Shown: positions 25,518 to 34,818, counted from the first letter of the stretch. The stretch: DNA of 64,000 bases from VRUE01 sp035693025 (GCA_035693025.1 DASSHI010000036.1:95461-159460); one strand, 5' to 3'. Made by a program: numbers and translations. The notes: generated by a model not told the origin, from the sequence alone.

Positions 25518-25741
25518 GCCCACGCCAGCCGGTCGTCTCCGGCGAGCGCCTGATCAAGACGCTGCGCAAGGAGGGCTGGGAAGTCGTCCGCCAACGCGGC
25601 AGCCACGTCCGCTTGAAGAAGGCGGGGCGCAAACACGCGCTCGTCGTTCCCCTGCACCGGGAACTCCGTCGCGGCACCCTCGCCGGCATTCTGCGCGATG
25701 CCGATCTCAGCGCCGACGATCTGCGGCGCCTGCTCGACTAG
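25514..25741 (+). CDS. hicA: HicA-family mRNA interferase toxin (copy 2)
   Basis: 75 aa with the HicA fold and catalytic His in RGSHVRLKK. Differs from copy 1 at about five residues and has one extra C-terminal Asp. Because the antitoxins are so alike, cross-neutralisation between the two modules is likely, which would affect the stability of each island. About 100 bases further right the large STAND gene begins. Confidence 0.87.
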   Translation: MSPRQPVVSGERLIKTLRKEGWEVVRQRGSHVRLKKAGRKHALVVPLHRELRRGTLAGILRDADLSADDLRRLLD

Positions 25742-25838
25742 CTTCGGCGCGAGCTAATAGACCTGGCCCGATCGGGCGCTGGCGGCAGACCGCTTAACCT
25801 TCGCGCTTTGCCCGCGCACGATTTGCATTCACCATCCG

Positions 25839-28800
25839 ATGTCTAGACCAGGAGGTCCCGCTGGCAAGGACGGGCTGCGGTACGAGGATCGCTGGACCGC
25901 CTACTGCGCGCTGCAGGTGCTGGCCGGCGAGGCAAGGGCGATCCGGCTCGAGGACCACCGCGACGCCGAAGAGGGCTTCGAGTTCACGCTTGAGGCAGAG
26001 TCGGAAGAGTCCCATCAGGTCAAGCGGCAGCTCACCGGCGTCGGCCACTGGACGCTCAAGGCGCTCTCCCAGGCCGGGGTACTCGGCGCCTTCTTCACCC
26101 GCCTGCAGGACCCCGACGCCGAATGCGTTTTTGCCTCCGGGCATTCAGCCGATGTCCTCGAAGAGCTTTGTTCGCGCGGCCGGGAAGTCAAGACCCTCGA
26201 CGAGTTCACCAGGGCGATTGCCGACAACAAGACTTGGAAAGGCCATTTCGAGGACCTCTGCGAGCTCTGGGCCGCCGAAGAAGATTGGGCGTGGAAAGCG
26301 CTGCGCCGAGTTCGCGTCGCGACGATCAACGAGGAGGAGCTGAAGAGAGCGTTGCGCGTTGGGGCCGAATACCGGATGAAGGGACCGGTCGGCCTTGAGC
26401 CCGCGGCGCTGATCGAAGTGCTGCGCGACCGCGTCGGACATCGCCTCGAGGCCGCCGATCTGTGGGCGGCCCTCGCCCCGCTCGGCTACACGCCCAATCG
26501 CGAGATCGGCGGCACGGAGGGCAGCCGTGAGATTCACCGCCTGAACGAGCGCTTTGTTGCGTCTCGTCGCCGCACGCTAATCGGAGGCACGCTGCTCCCC
26601 CGCCCGGAGACCGATGAGATCGAGGAGGCACTTACTGGGCATCGAGTCGTCTTCGTCCAAGGAGCCGCCGGGACCGGCAAGAGCGACGTGATCCTCGCCC
26701 TCTGCGAACGACTTGCCGAGCGCGGAGAGACCTACCTCTCCTTTCGGCTCGACCGCGAGGCGGCGGTGACCACGGCGACCGAGCTCGGCGAGGGACTCGG
26801 CTTGGGCGTCTCCCCGGCGGCTGCCCTCCTCGCTCAGGCGGGCAATGAGGAGCGGCCGGTCTATCTGATCATCGACCAGCTGGACGCGCTCAGCACCACC
26901 TCGGGCCGCCACCCGGAGTACCTGCGCAGCGTCGCGGAGACGATCGAGCTGGCGCTGGTGGATAAACGGGTCAAGGTCATCCTCGCCTGCCGCACCTTCG
27001 ACGCCGAGAACGACTCACGTCTGCGCACGATCGCCAAAGCGGCCGGCGAAGAGCAGCAGATCGTCGTCGACATCGGGCTGCTGCCGATGCATACGGTCGA
27101 GGGTGTGCTCGCGAGGCTGAAGCTAAGTGCGCAGAAGTTGAGCGGCACGATTCTCCAAGCGCTGCGCCAGCCTCTACAGCTTTCGCTGCTTGAGGCGATC
27201 GCAGCTAGGCACGAGGTGAAGGCGGAGGAGCTTCGCACCACCCACGACCTCGATGAAGCGTTTTGGAATCGCAAGCGTGAAGAACTCGAACAAAGCCTCG
27301 GCCAGGGTGCCCACTGGCTCGAAGTGATCGATCGACTCGTCGGCTATATGAGCGAGGAACAGCAGCTGATCGCGCCGAAGGCGATCGTCGATGACTGGCC
27401 GGCTGAGGTGCGCGAGATGGCTTCGATCGGTGTCCTCGTTGAGGACGGCCCCAATCTGGCCTTCTTCCATGAGCGCTTCTTCGACTACGCCTTCGCCCGG
27501 CGCTTCGTCGCCCGAAAAGACACCCTAGGAGAGCTACTTGCCCGTGACCAGTTTCTCTTCCGCCGCGCCCAGGTGCGCCAGATCCTCGAGTACGCGCGAC
27601 GCACCCCCGGCAAGCTCTACCGCGAGAGCCTCGACCTGTTGCTGAAGGACGAGGCAACCCGCTACCACCTCATAGAGCTAGTGCTTTCCTGGATAGGAGC
27701 GCTCCCCGACCCCGGCGAGACCGAGTGGGAAGTTCTCAAGCCGATCATCGAAGACCCGGAAGACTTGGCGCACCGTGGCGCCTGGCAGGCGCTGACCTCA
27801 TCCGCCTGGTTCCACTTCCTCGACGAACGTGGCCTGGTCGAGCGCTGGCTTGACGATGAGGACACGGTCGAGCGGGCGTCCTGGATCTTGCTCGCCGCCT
27901 CCGAAAGGGAGCCTGGTCGGTTGGCGGAAATTCTCAGAGAGCGGCTGGGGCGCTCGGCGGAGTGGCGCGGAAGGGTCAAGGCCATCCTCTCGCGCTGTCC
28001 CGATGTGGGCGCCAGCCGAGACCTCTTCGAGGTGGCGGTCCAGCTGTTTGAGCAGCCCGACTTCGAGGGCGACCCTCTTTGGTTCTCTGTTCATGAGCTC
28101 GCGGAGCAGCATCCGGAGTGGGCTAGCGAGCTACTTGGCCGTTACCTGCAGGGGAGGATCGAGGCAGCGAGGGCCGCTGGCGCAGCTGACCCATTCGAGT
28201 CGGGAATCGTCCCTCGGGACACCCACCCGGCTGAATACATCGCCGCCGCATCCCAGCGTGCGCCACGCGTCTTCGTCGAACAGATCTTCCCGCGCTTCAT
28301 CGAGCTCGCCGAAATGGCCTCTTCGCCCCCCGTCGACAGGGAGGACGCTGAGGAGCGGATGACGAGCGACTCGATCTGGCACCTGCGCCATTTCAGCGAT
28401 GTCGATGGTGAGCTTCCCGAGCAGCTTCTTCACGGCCTTGAGACGGCGATCGCCGAGGTAGCTAACGAGGACGCAGCGTTCTTCAGTGAGCTGGTTCGGG
28501 GTCTCAAAGAGACTGAGCTTGAGAGCGTGGCGTACATCCTCTTTCAGGGCTTTGCCGGCAACCCCGACGCGCTCGCCGATGAGGCGATCGAGTTCGTGCT
28601 CGCCGACCGGCGGCGCCTGCGGGTCGGCCACTCGGACGGTTACCACTGGGGCACCCGCCGTCTGCTCGAGGCGGTGAGTCCGGCGGCGGGCGACGAGAGC
28701 ATCGCTGAGCTTGAGGAGGCCGTGATCGGCTACACGACTTTCTGGGAACGGACGGCGAGTGGGCAGAAGGCTCGCGGCCAAGCCGAGTTCGCCTTGCTCG

Positions 28801-30320
28801 GAGGAATCGCCGCCGAGCGCCGCTCCAACCATGCGGCCCAGCGGTTCGCCGAGCTCCAGCGCAAGTTCGGTGCTGAGGACGCCGAGGGGCCGATGGGGAT
28901 CGTCGGCGGATGGGTTGGCCCGCCGATTAGCGATGAAGCGGCCACGAAAATGTCGGACGACAACTGGCTGAAAGCGATCATCGAGTACGACGGCGATGAC
29001 TTTGAGTTGCGGCGCGACTTTATGGTCGGCGGTGCCCGCCAGTTGAGCACCGTTTTCGAAAACAGGACGAAAGAGGACCCAACGCGCTTCGCGCGACTGA
29101 TCACGAGAATTCCCGATGAGGCCAACATCGCCTACTTCGACGCCATCTTGCGCGGGCTCGGTCAGAGCGAAAAGGACTTCCCGCTGGAGGCGGCGGTCGG
29201 CGCAGTCGAGCGCTGCCATGCTCTACCAGGCCACCCGTGTGGGATGTGGATTGCTGATCCGCTGCGCCCCTTTGCCGAAGACCGCGTGCCGGACGCCGCT
29301 CTCGAGATCCTCAGCTGGTATGCGACTGAGGGCGACGGAGCCTCGACCGTCGATCCAGGCGCAAACCGAAAGAACGCGGAGATCGTCGCGACTCGCGGGC
29401 TCAATTCGGTGCGCGGCAGCGCGGCGCGAGCGATCGGTCGGCTGGTCGACGGCAACCGCGAACACATCCCGGTGCTCGAGCCCGCGATCCGCAGCCTTGT
29501 CACCGATCCCGAGCCGCCAGTCCGGGCGCTCGCGATCGAAATACCGCTCTGGATGCTGCGCCACGATGAGGATCTCGCCCTTGAGTTGTTCGAGGAAGGC
29601 GTTGCAGATGGCGACGAGGACGTCCTCGATAGCCGCGGTGTCAGCGAGTTTCTTCGCTACCGAGGACGCCGGTACTTTGATCGTCTGCTCCCACTGATCG
29701 AGCGGATGCTCGCCTCGAAGAGTGAGGATGTGCAGCGAAACGGGGCTGTGCAGGCAACGCTCATCGCTCTCGGCGAGCCCGAGGCCCGGGAGCTCGTCGA
29801 GCAATGCATGGACGGGCCGACCGCCCAGCGGCGTGGGGTCGCGAGAGTGTGCGCGGCAAACGTCGCCGATCCGAGTCACCGTGAGTACTGCGAAGGGTTT
29901 CTAATCACGCTGTTCGACGATCCCGATGAGGACGTCCGCAACGACGCGGTAGTGGCAATCCGCGAGATGCGCAAAGGTGGCGCCGAGCGCAACACCCGCT
30001 TGATCGAGAGGTTGCTAGCCAGCCGGGCCTTTGGAGATGATTTGAGGGCACCGGTGATGGCGATCAAGGAAGCCGACGCGCCACCGCCGCAGCTTGCGCT
30101 CGAGGTGGCTGAAAAGACGCTTGAACGACTTGAGGCCCCGGGCGACATCGCACGGCGCGAGGCGATGGTCGCCCGCGACCTCGTCGACGTCGTCATCCGC
30201 GTCTACGTCGATGCCCGCGAGCGCCGAACCAAAGACGCCGCCCTCGATATCTTCGACAAGACGCTCAGCTCAGACGCCTACGGTGCGAGGCGCGCGCTGG
30301 AGGCGTTCGATCGGGGATGA
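25839..30320 (+). CDS. Avs-like STAND NTPase with N-terminal nuclease-like domain
   Basis: 1493 aa. Residues ~10-130 look like a Cap4/Mrr-type PD-(D/E)xK effector: GLRYEDRWTAYCALQVLAG, acidic LEDHRDAEEGFEF and SHQVKRQ (Gln60, Lys62). Residues ~255-480 form a STAND/NACHT-type ATPase with Walker A GAAGTGKSD (275-283) and Walker B VYLIIDQLDAL (341-351), then a sensor-like ILACRTFD. From ~560 to the end are helical repeats, some HEAT-like near the C-terminus (VRALAIEIPLWML, VQRNGAVQATLIALG, VRNDAVVAIREM). This is the order effector-ATPase-sensor of Avs antiphage proteins. Role is inferred from architecture. It is the main cargo of island 3 and follows HicBA. Confidence 0.75.
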   Translation: MSRPGGPAGKDGLRYEDRWTAYCALQVLAGEARAIRLEDHRDAEEGFEFTLEAESEESHQVKRQLTGVGHWTLKALSQAGVLGAFFTRLQDPDAECVFASGHSADVLEELCSRGREVKTLDEFTRAIADNKTWKGHFEDLCELWAAEEDWAWKALRRVRVATINEEELKRALRVGAEYRMKGPVGLEPAALIEVLRDRVGHRLEAADLWAALAPLGYTPNREIGGTEGSREIHRLNERFVASRRRTLIGGTLLPRPETDEIEEALTGHRVVFVQGAAGTGKSDVILALCERLAERGETYLSFRLDREAAVTTATELGEGLGLGVSPAAALLAQAGNEERPVYLIIDQLDALSTTSGRHPEYLRSVAETIELALVDKRVKVILACRTFDAENDSRLRTIAKAAGEEQQIVVDIGLLPMHTVEGVLARLKLSAQKLSGTILQALRQPLQLSLLEAIAARHEVKAEELRTTHDLDEAFWNRKREELEQSLGQGAHWLEVIDRLVGYMSEEQQLIAPKAIVDDWPAEVREMASIGVLVEDGPNLAFFHERFFDYAFARRFVARKDTLGELLARDQFLFRRAQVRQILEYARRTPGKLYRESLDLLLKDEATRYHLIELVLSWIGALPDPGETEWEVLKPIIEDPEDLAHRGAWQALTSSAWFHFLDERGLVERWLDDEDTVERASWILLAASEREPGRLAEILRERLGRSAEWRGRVKAILSRCPDVGASRDLFEVAVQLFEQPDFEGDPLWFSVHELAEQHPEWASELLGRYLQGRIEAARAAGAADPFESGIVPRDTHPAEYIAAASQRAPRVFVEQIFPRFIELAEMASSPPVDREDAEERMTSDSIWHLRHFSDVDGELPEQLLHGLETAIAEVANEDAAFFSELVRGLKETELESVAYILFQGFAGNPDALADEAIEFVLADRRRLRVGHSDGYHWGTRRLLEAVSPAAGDESIAELEEAVIGYTTFWERTASGQKARGQAEFALLGGIAAERRSNHAAQRFAELQRKFGAEDAEGPMGIVGGWVGPPISDEAATKMSDDNWLKAIIEYDGDDFELRRDFMVGGARQLSTVFENRTKEDPTRFARLITRIPDEANIAYFDAILRGLGQSEKDFPLEAAVGAVERCHALPGHPCGMWIADPLRPFAEDRVPDAALEILSWYATEGDGASTVDPGANRKNAEIVATRGLNSVRGSAARAIGRLVDGNREHIPVLEPAIRSLVTDPEPPVRALAIEIPLWMLRHDEDLALELFEEGVADGDEDVLDSRGVSEFLRYRGRRYFDRLLPLIERMLASKSEDVQRNGAVQATLIALGEPEARELVEQCMDGPTAQRRGVARVCAANVADPSHREYCEGFLITLFDDPDEDVRNDAVVAIREMRKGGAERNTRLIERLLASRAFGDDLRAPVMAIKEADAPPPQLALEVAEKTLERLEAPGDIARREAMVARDLVDVVIRVYVDARERRTKDAALDIFDKTLSSDAYGARRALEAFDRG

Positions 30321-30367
30321 CGAGGAGCTCGTGGACCATCTCGTTCAAGCCATTTTCCTTGCAGCGC

Positions 30368-30510
30368 GGGTACAACGGGTACCAATTTGAGCGAAACTAG
30401 GCCCAACTCGGACCAACTGAAACCGCTTAAACAAGCCAAAAACCAGCCCGCTCAACCAGCGCCAGAGAACTCATAACCCGAAGGTCGCAGGTTCGAATCC
30501 TGCCCCGCTA
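30368..30510 (+). repeat. att repeat copy 3: arm repeats plus tRNA-like 3' half
   Basis: GGGTACAAC-GGGTACCAATTT (30368-30388), then the shared spacer (GAGCGAAACTAGGCCCAACT...), then the tRNA 3' half 30470-30510 ending CCCCGCTA. A weaker hairpin with CCCGTATATGCGGGG and T-rich tail follows (30521-30550). It closes island 3 and opens island 4. Confidence 0.85.
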
Positions 30511-30582
30511 TAGGACAAAATCCCGTATATGCGGGGCCTTTGTTTATTTTGTCTGACAGATAAAAGGATGCAAAATCCGTCG

Positions 30583-30606
30583 TGGGGCAAGCCATGGGGC
30601 AAGGTG
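30583..30606 (+). repeat. Left arm repeat of island 4
   Basis: TGGGGCAAG-CC-ATGGGGCAAGGTG. The same 24-base pattern with AA in the middle recurs at 34819-34842 before att copy 4. It differs fully from the GGGTAC arms of islands 2 and 3. No gene is seen between the att copy and 30796. Confidence 0.65.
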
Positions 30607-30796
30607 AGGTCGATTGCAGACCTTGCGCGGCGTCTCCGGTCCGCCCACGTTCGGCCGCATCGTGCGGCATGGCCCTGTCGACTCGCCCAAAGTCGAGGCC
30701 GGAAACTCGGCACATTCTGGGTGGCGGGAAATGGGCCAGCCTGGCCGGTCGCTATCGTCGAGCTCCAGAGCGGAACAACCGAAGGGAGACCACGGG

Positions 30797-31201
30797 ATGG
30801 AGAGTTCGGGAAGCGGGCCCTTGACGTTGCCGCAGGTGGCACAGGCAGCAGGGGTCGAGTACGCGACTCTCCATTCGTGGGTCAAGAGAGGTTTGGTCAG
30901 TGCCAGTCTTCAGACCTCTGCTGGAACCGGCACTCCAAACCTCTTCTCTAGGCGCGACGCTCTCACGGTGCGGATCCTCGCCGACCTGAGAAAGGCCGGA
31001 GTCGATCTGAAGCATTTGGAACGCGTAGCCAGGAAGCTGGAGGCGAACGGCGAGAAGATAGAAGGCGATGGCGCCTTGGTGGTCAATGGCTCGATAGACC
31101 TAGTCGAGTCCAATCAATCTCTCGATGAAGTGCTGACTGATCGCGAACCAGCCGTGGTCTATCAGCTCGCCTGGGCTCGGAAGCCCCTCAACTCTGCCTA
31201 A
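30797..31201 (+). CDS. MerR-like DNA-binding regulator
   Basis: 134 aa from the ATG at 30797 (AGGGAG 10 bases upstream); the longer upstream frame crosses island-end DNA. Winged HTH at residues ~8-75: LTLPQVAQAAGVEYATLHSW, VKRGLVSASLQTSAGTGTPN, LFSRRDALTVRILADLRKAG, followed by VDLKHLERVARKLEAN, the MerR-type linker helix. C-terminal part ends ALVVNGSIDLVESNQSLDEV. Likely regulates the island 4 genes behind it. Confidence 0.75.
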   Translation: MESSGSGPLTLPQVAQAAGVEYATLHSWVKRGLVSASLQTSAGTGTPNLFSRRDALTVRILADLRKAGVDLKHLERVARKLEANGEKIEGDGALVVNGSIDLVESNQSLDEVLTDREPAVVYQLAWARKPLNSA

Positions 31202-31272
31202 CTCAATGCAGATCAACTGGAGTTGATCTGCATCAACTTGATGTCCGGCGCTCCTGCAAGGCTGCGCTCGAG

Positions 31273-31647
31273 ATGGGTGGCGGCAATACGACCAGGACCG
31301 AGACCAAGCGCAGCGCGCCTCGACCGATGCGCAAGGAAGGCCAGGGCGCGGAAGCTGGAGGCGGTTCTGCTGAATCACTTCCGGATTTCTGTGAACTGAA
31401 ACAACAGGTCGCCTTCGAGGCTTCCGCCTCTGCGGTCCTCTCCGTTGGAATGCGCGTGCGATTGTTGCCTCAGCACTTGCCTCTGGTTGTCGCCGGAGGG
31501 GAGACGCTCGGGTTCGTCGTCGAGCCCGATGCCACCGCCATGCGCCACTGCATTGAAGAGGGATTCAGTATGGCCGGCTGGATCTCCAGCCTCTCGCCCG
31601 GCGGAAGAGGCGGAGTCCTTTCGATCAAGGGGAAAAGGACCACTTAG
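31273..31647 (+). CDS. Hypothetical protein, 124 aa (island 4)
   Basis: The convincing part is the C-terminal ~80 residues: SVGMRVRLLPQHLPLVVAGG, ETLGFVVEPDATAMRHCIEE, GFSMAGWISSLSPGGRGGVL. This looks like a compact beta-barrel domain (HIRAN-like in feel, not proven). The first ~45 residues are basic and low in order, so the start may be later. It ends one base before the GTG of the DUF4417-like gene, a coupled pair. Confidence 0.6.
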   Translation: MGGGNTTRTETKRSAPRPMRKEGQGAEAGGGSAESLPDFCELKQQVAFEASASAVLSVGMRVRLLPQHLPLVVAGGETLGFVVEPDATAMRHCIEEGFSMAGWISSLSPGGRGGVLSIKGKRTT

Positions 31648-31648
31648 C

Positions 31649-32686
31649 GTGCCGGCCGCCCTCCAACTCTTCAAGCAAGAGGGCCCATTGTGCGGAGACT
31701 GTCCATGGCGCAGCGAGTGCGGGGCGATGTTCGGCGACAAGGCATGTCGATCGAAATGGAGAGCCAAGCGTGAAGGTGGCGGCCAAGTCCTGCATCCTTC
31801 CCAGCCGATCACCAAGGACTTCATTGCATCTGTAGGGGGGCCAAGCTTTGCCGATGTTGGCGGCACTCCGGTGAGAGTGCCGACACTGCCGTCGTATCTG
31901 CCTCAGATCCGAGTTCGGCGTGCCCTGCGTGGACACGTCGGTGATGGGGTCTACGCAGTTACCGCCGCCACGGTAATCGGGACTCGCTCGCGCATGCTCA
32001 CGGCTGAAGAGATCCGGGAGAAGGTCGGGCTGCGCGGGGATCAGCTGTTGGTCCTGCTGCTTTTTGGCAAGGACCAGTTTCTAGAGCAGCTTTGGGATCA
32101 GCGGGAGACATTCTTGACCCAGCTAGCCGCAGGCGGCTTTGACCTCATCATTTCTCCTTCCTATTCACTGTGGGAGCCGCGGCCGCGACCTGAGCATCTG
32201 TATGCGATGAAGCGCTCCCACCTCGTCTTCTCGATCCTTCGAGAGCTGGGTGCGCCGGTGGTTCCCCGGCTCGGGTGGGCGATCGAGCACGACGTTGCGC
32301 GGTTGGCTGCGTGGGCGAACGCCAACCCCATTTCTACTCACTTCGCCGTCGACTTGACCACCTATAGGGGCGAGTCGGCGTACGCGGAGCAGTTGGAGTT
32401 CCTGCGCAGCTTCGATCGGGAGACCGGAAGCCGTCATCACTTTCTTATCAACGGACCTTCCAAGTTCGATCGAGTCCTTCGGCTCTTCGAGGCAGTCGAG
32501 CCAGACCGGATCTTGATATCGAATGCACGAGCGATCGCTCGGGACGCAGCCCCCGGAACGTCCTTTGCGGAAAAGGTTGAGACCGAGCGGTCGGTTATTC
32601 GTGCCGCCAGGAGAACTCTGCTGGCCAACGCGTGCCCTAGAGATGAGCGGTGGCAGCGACCGCATCCTCGGCTTGCTCCTCGGTGA
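31649..32686 (+). CDS. DUF4417-like protein with N-terminal Cys cluster
   Basis: 345 aa from GTG at 31649, chosen because the longer frame would overlap the 124-aa gene. Residues 15-33 have C-x2-C-x5-C-x8-C (CGDCPWRSECGAMFGDKAC), a probable Zn or Fe-S site. Further on, LLFGKDQFLEQLWDQRETFL, FDLIISPSYSLWEP and ELGAPVVPRLGWAIEHDVAR match the pattern of DUF4417 (Asp-rich strand, SPxxSL, G-x-x-V-P-x-x-x-W). Function of that family is unknown. The 3' end overlaps the convergent helicase gene by about 50 bases. Confidence 0.6.
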   Translation: MPAALQLFKQEGPLCGDCPWRSECGAMFGDKACRSKWRAKREGGGQVLHPSQPITKDFIASVGGPSFADVGGTPVRVPTLPSYLPQIRVRRALRGHVGDGVYAVTAATVIGTRSRMLTAEEIREKVGLRGDQLLVLLLFGKDQFLEQLWDQRETFLTQLAAGGFDLIISPSYSLWEPRPRPEHLYAMKRSHLVFSILRELGAPVVPRLGWAIEHDVARLAAWANANPISTHFAVDLTTYRGESAYAEQLEFLRSFDRETGSRHHFLINGPSKFDRVLRLFEAVEPDRILISNARAIARDAAPGTSFAEKVETERSVIRAARRTLLANACPRDERWQRPHPRLAPR

Positions 32687-34652
32687 GACCGCCGCTGCGC
32701 TTCTGGAAGGTGCCGCCGAGGTTTGCAGTGAAGCGCGAGGGAGTGTGCATGGTCAGTTGGCCGTTGATGAAGCGTTGCTCGGAGTAGCTGACGACGCAGG
32801 CGAGGCGGGCGCGGGTGATCGAGACGTAGAGCATGCGGGCAGCCTCAAGGACCTGGCCGGGAAAACGCGCGCGACGGGCGCTCGGCAGTATCTCTTCCTC
32901 CATCCCGGGGATGAAAACGATCGTCGCCGAGAGGCCCTTGGCGCTGTGCATGGTCATCACCCGCACCCGCTCTGGCAGGGTTTCCTCGGGGTTGACTTCG
33001 TTGCCGAGTCGAGCCTGGATGGCGACTAGGACCTGAGCCCGCTCGTCGTCTTTCTCGGTGCCGAGGAAGCGCGCCATCTCCGTCAGCGTCGCCTCCCCTG
33101 GAAGACCCTCGACCTCATCGATCCAGTCCTCTTCAGCCGCGTGACCGAGGATCGCCTCAACCATCTCGGTGATCTGATCGCTGCGCTCTGCGAGGGTGTC
33201 CTCGCCTGACCATTCCAAGAGTTCTGCACAGATCGTTCGTGCTCCTTCAAGGGCAACTCTGGGTCTTCTCTCGAAGACATCGGGCAGCGGCTCGTAGAAG
33301 AGATCGCGATAGTTGAGGCTCTCGGCGACTGCGGAGTCGGCAATCGCCGCTGCCGTCGCGACGCCAACGCCACGGCGCAATCGGAGCAGCGTGCGCAACG
33401 CCATGTAGTCGGGCTCCTCACCGACCAGCCGCAGCAGGGTGAAGAGCGCCCGGCCGAGTTCGGTGTCCTTAAATGGAGAGGCTCGTGGCGGCTCGACCGG
33501 CACGTCGTGGAAGGCGAAGGCGTCGCGAAGTGCCCACCATAGCGCCCGCTGATTACTGAGCAGAACCATGATTTCCCGCGCTGGCATCCCCGCGTCGACT
33601 AGGCGCCGGCAGGAGAGTGCGATCGCCTCGGCCTCTTCGGCGCCGTCGTCGAAGCTCCAACATCCGAAGCCGCCCTCGAGGGGTGGATCGGACTCCGCGT
33701 AGAGGGAGACATGATTCTTGGGAATCCGGCCTGGGGCTGCGTTGGCTGAGATCAGCTTCTCTGCGCTGCTGAGGACTTTTGGGGTACAGCGGAAGCAGTC
33801 GCGCAGAACGTGGTCGCCAACCGGGTCAAAGCGCTCGGTGAACTTCTGAATTCCGGTTGGCATCGCGTAGCGGAAGGAGTAGAGGCTCTGGTCGTCGTCG
33901 CCGGCGACAAAGAGGCCAACGCCTTGGGCCTCGATGCCGTAGACGAAGCGCAGGTCCATCGGGTTCAGATCCTGGAACTCGTCAACGATCAACTGCTCGA
34001 TACCGAGCAGGCTGGCTGGCTCGAGAGTGCCAGCATCCATCATCGCCACGCAGCGCTGCACTAACTCGCCCGGCAGAACGCAGGCGTAGAGCTGGGTCCG
34101 TGGCCCGTGGAAGTTCGTGAACCTGGTCCGCTCCTCTTCGCTGATGGGTGGCTCCGGCGGGTCCTGAGAGGGGCGGGGGTCGTGGGAGCCGGTGCTCCAG
34201 AAAGCCTCGTGGTCCTCGCGGATCTCGCGCCGGCGAGTGATGCCAATGCCGGCGAGGTGGCCGAACTCGTCGTCGAAGAGGTTCTCGAGCTCCCAGCGGT
34301 CAAGTACGACCGGGTCGACCGGATAGCCCCCGAGTGCTCCTCGTTTTCGCAGACTGCGCAGTGCGAGTGAGTGCAGCGTGGTGACCCGAATTTCGCTCCC
34401 GTCATGACCAGCCGCGACGCAAGCAGCGTGCACCCGCGATTGCAGGTCTAGAGCCGAAGCTCGGGTGAAAGAGACGGCGGCGATCGCGTTAATGTCGACA
34501 CCCTGCTCCAGTAGCCAACAAACCCGCTGCTCGATCGTGAACGACTTGCCGGTTCCAGGCCCGGCGACCACCCGCACCCTCGTGGTCCCGTCGACTGCTG
34601 CCATGCGTTGGACCTCACCGGCCTCGGCGATTTGTTGCGGCCGGATTCCCAA
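32637..34652 (-). CDS. UvrD/PcrA-family (superfamily 1) helicase
   Basis: 671 aa with the SF1A motifs: Walker A VVAGPGTGKSFT, motif Ia AAVSFTRASALDLQ, motif II IVDEFQDLNPMD, motif III GDDDQSLYSFR, motif V RVMTMHSAKGLSATIVFIPG and motif VI RMLYVSITRARLACV. Shorter than housekeeping UvrD/PcrA (about 720-780 aa), with a reduced 2B region. Being cargo in island 4, it may act in plasmid or phage defence (GajB-type helicases are relatives), but no GajA-like partner is seen. Start at 34652. Confidence 0.9.
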   Translation of the reverse strand: MGIRPQQIAEAGEVQRMAAVDGTTRVRVVAGPGTGKSFTIEQRVCWLLEQGVDINAIAAVSFTRASALDLQSRVHAACVAAGHDGSEIRVTTLHSLALRSLRKRGALGGYPVDPVVLDRWELENLFDDEFGHLAGIGITRRREIREDHEAFWSTGSHDPRPSQDPPEPPISEEERTRFTNFHGPRTQLYACVLPGELVQRCVAMMDAGTLEPASLLGIEQLIVDEFQDLNPMDLRFVYGIEAQGVGLFVAGDDDQSLYSFRYAMPTGIQKFTERFDPVGDHVLRDCFRCTPKVLSSAEKLISANAAPGRIPKNHVSLYAESDPPLEGGFGCWSFDDGAEEAEAIALSCRRLVDAGMPAREIMVLLSNQRALWWALRDAFAFHDVPVEPPRASPFKDTELGRALFTLLRLVGEEPDYMALRTLLRLRRGVGVATAAAIADSAVAESLNYRDLFYEPLPDVFERRPRVALEGARTICAELLEWSGEDTLAERSDQITEMVEAILGHAAEEDWIDEVEGLPGEATLTEMARFLGTEKDDERAQVLVAIQARLGNEVNPEETLPERVRVMTMHSAKGLSATIVFIPGMEEEILPSARRARFPGQVLEAARMLYVSITRARLACVVSYSEQRFINGQLTMHTPSRFTANLGGTFQKRSGGLTEEQAEDAVAATAHL

Positions 34653-34818
34653 GCCGTGAAGGGTAGTAGCTCGGAACTCTGCCCGATCCTAGATGTGTAT
34701 GTACTCGCTTGAATATGGCACTCAGCGCTGATCAGGTCGCCGCGCTGGTGCTGAGATGCGGGTGACCAAGCGGCTAATGAGTCAAGATAGATCCAAGTGT
34801 CGCGGGGCGCGGCGGTGC

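Noticed and set aside
31445..31648. N-terminal extension of the DUF4417-like protein to an upstream ATG
   Set aside because: The extension overlaps the 124-aa gene in another frame, is Cys/Ser/Pro-rich noise, and GTG at 31649 directly follows that gene's stop.
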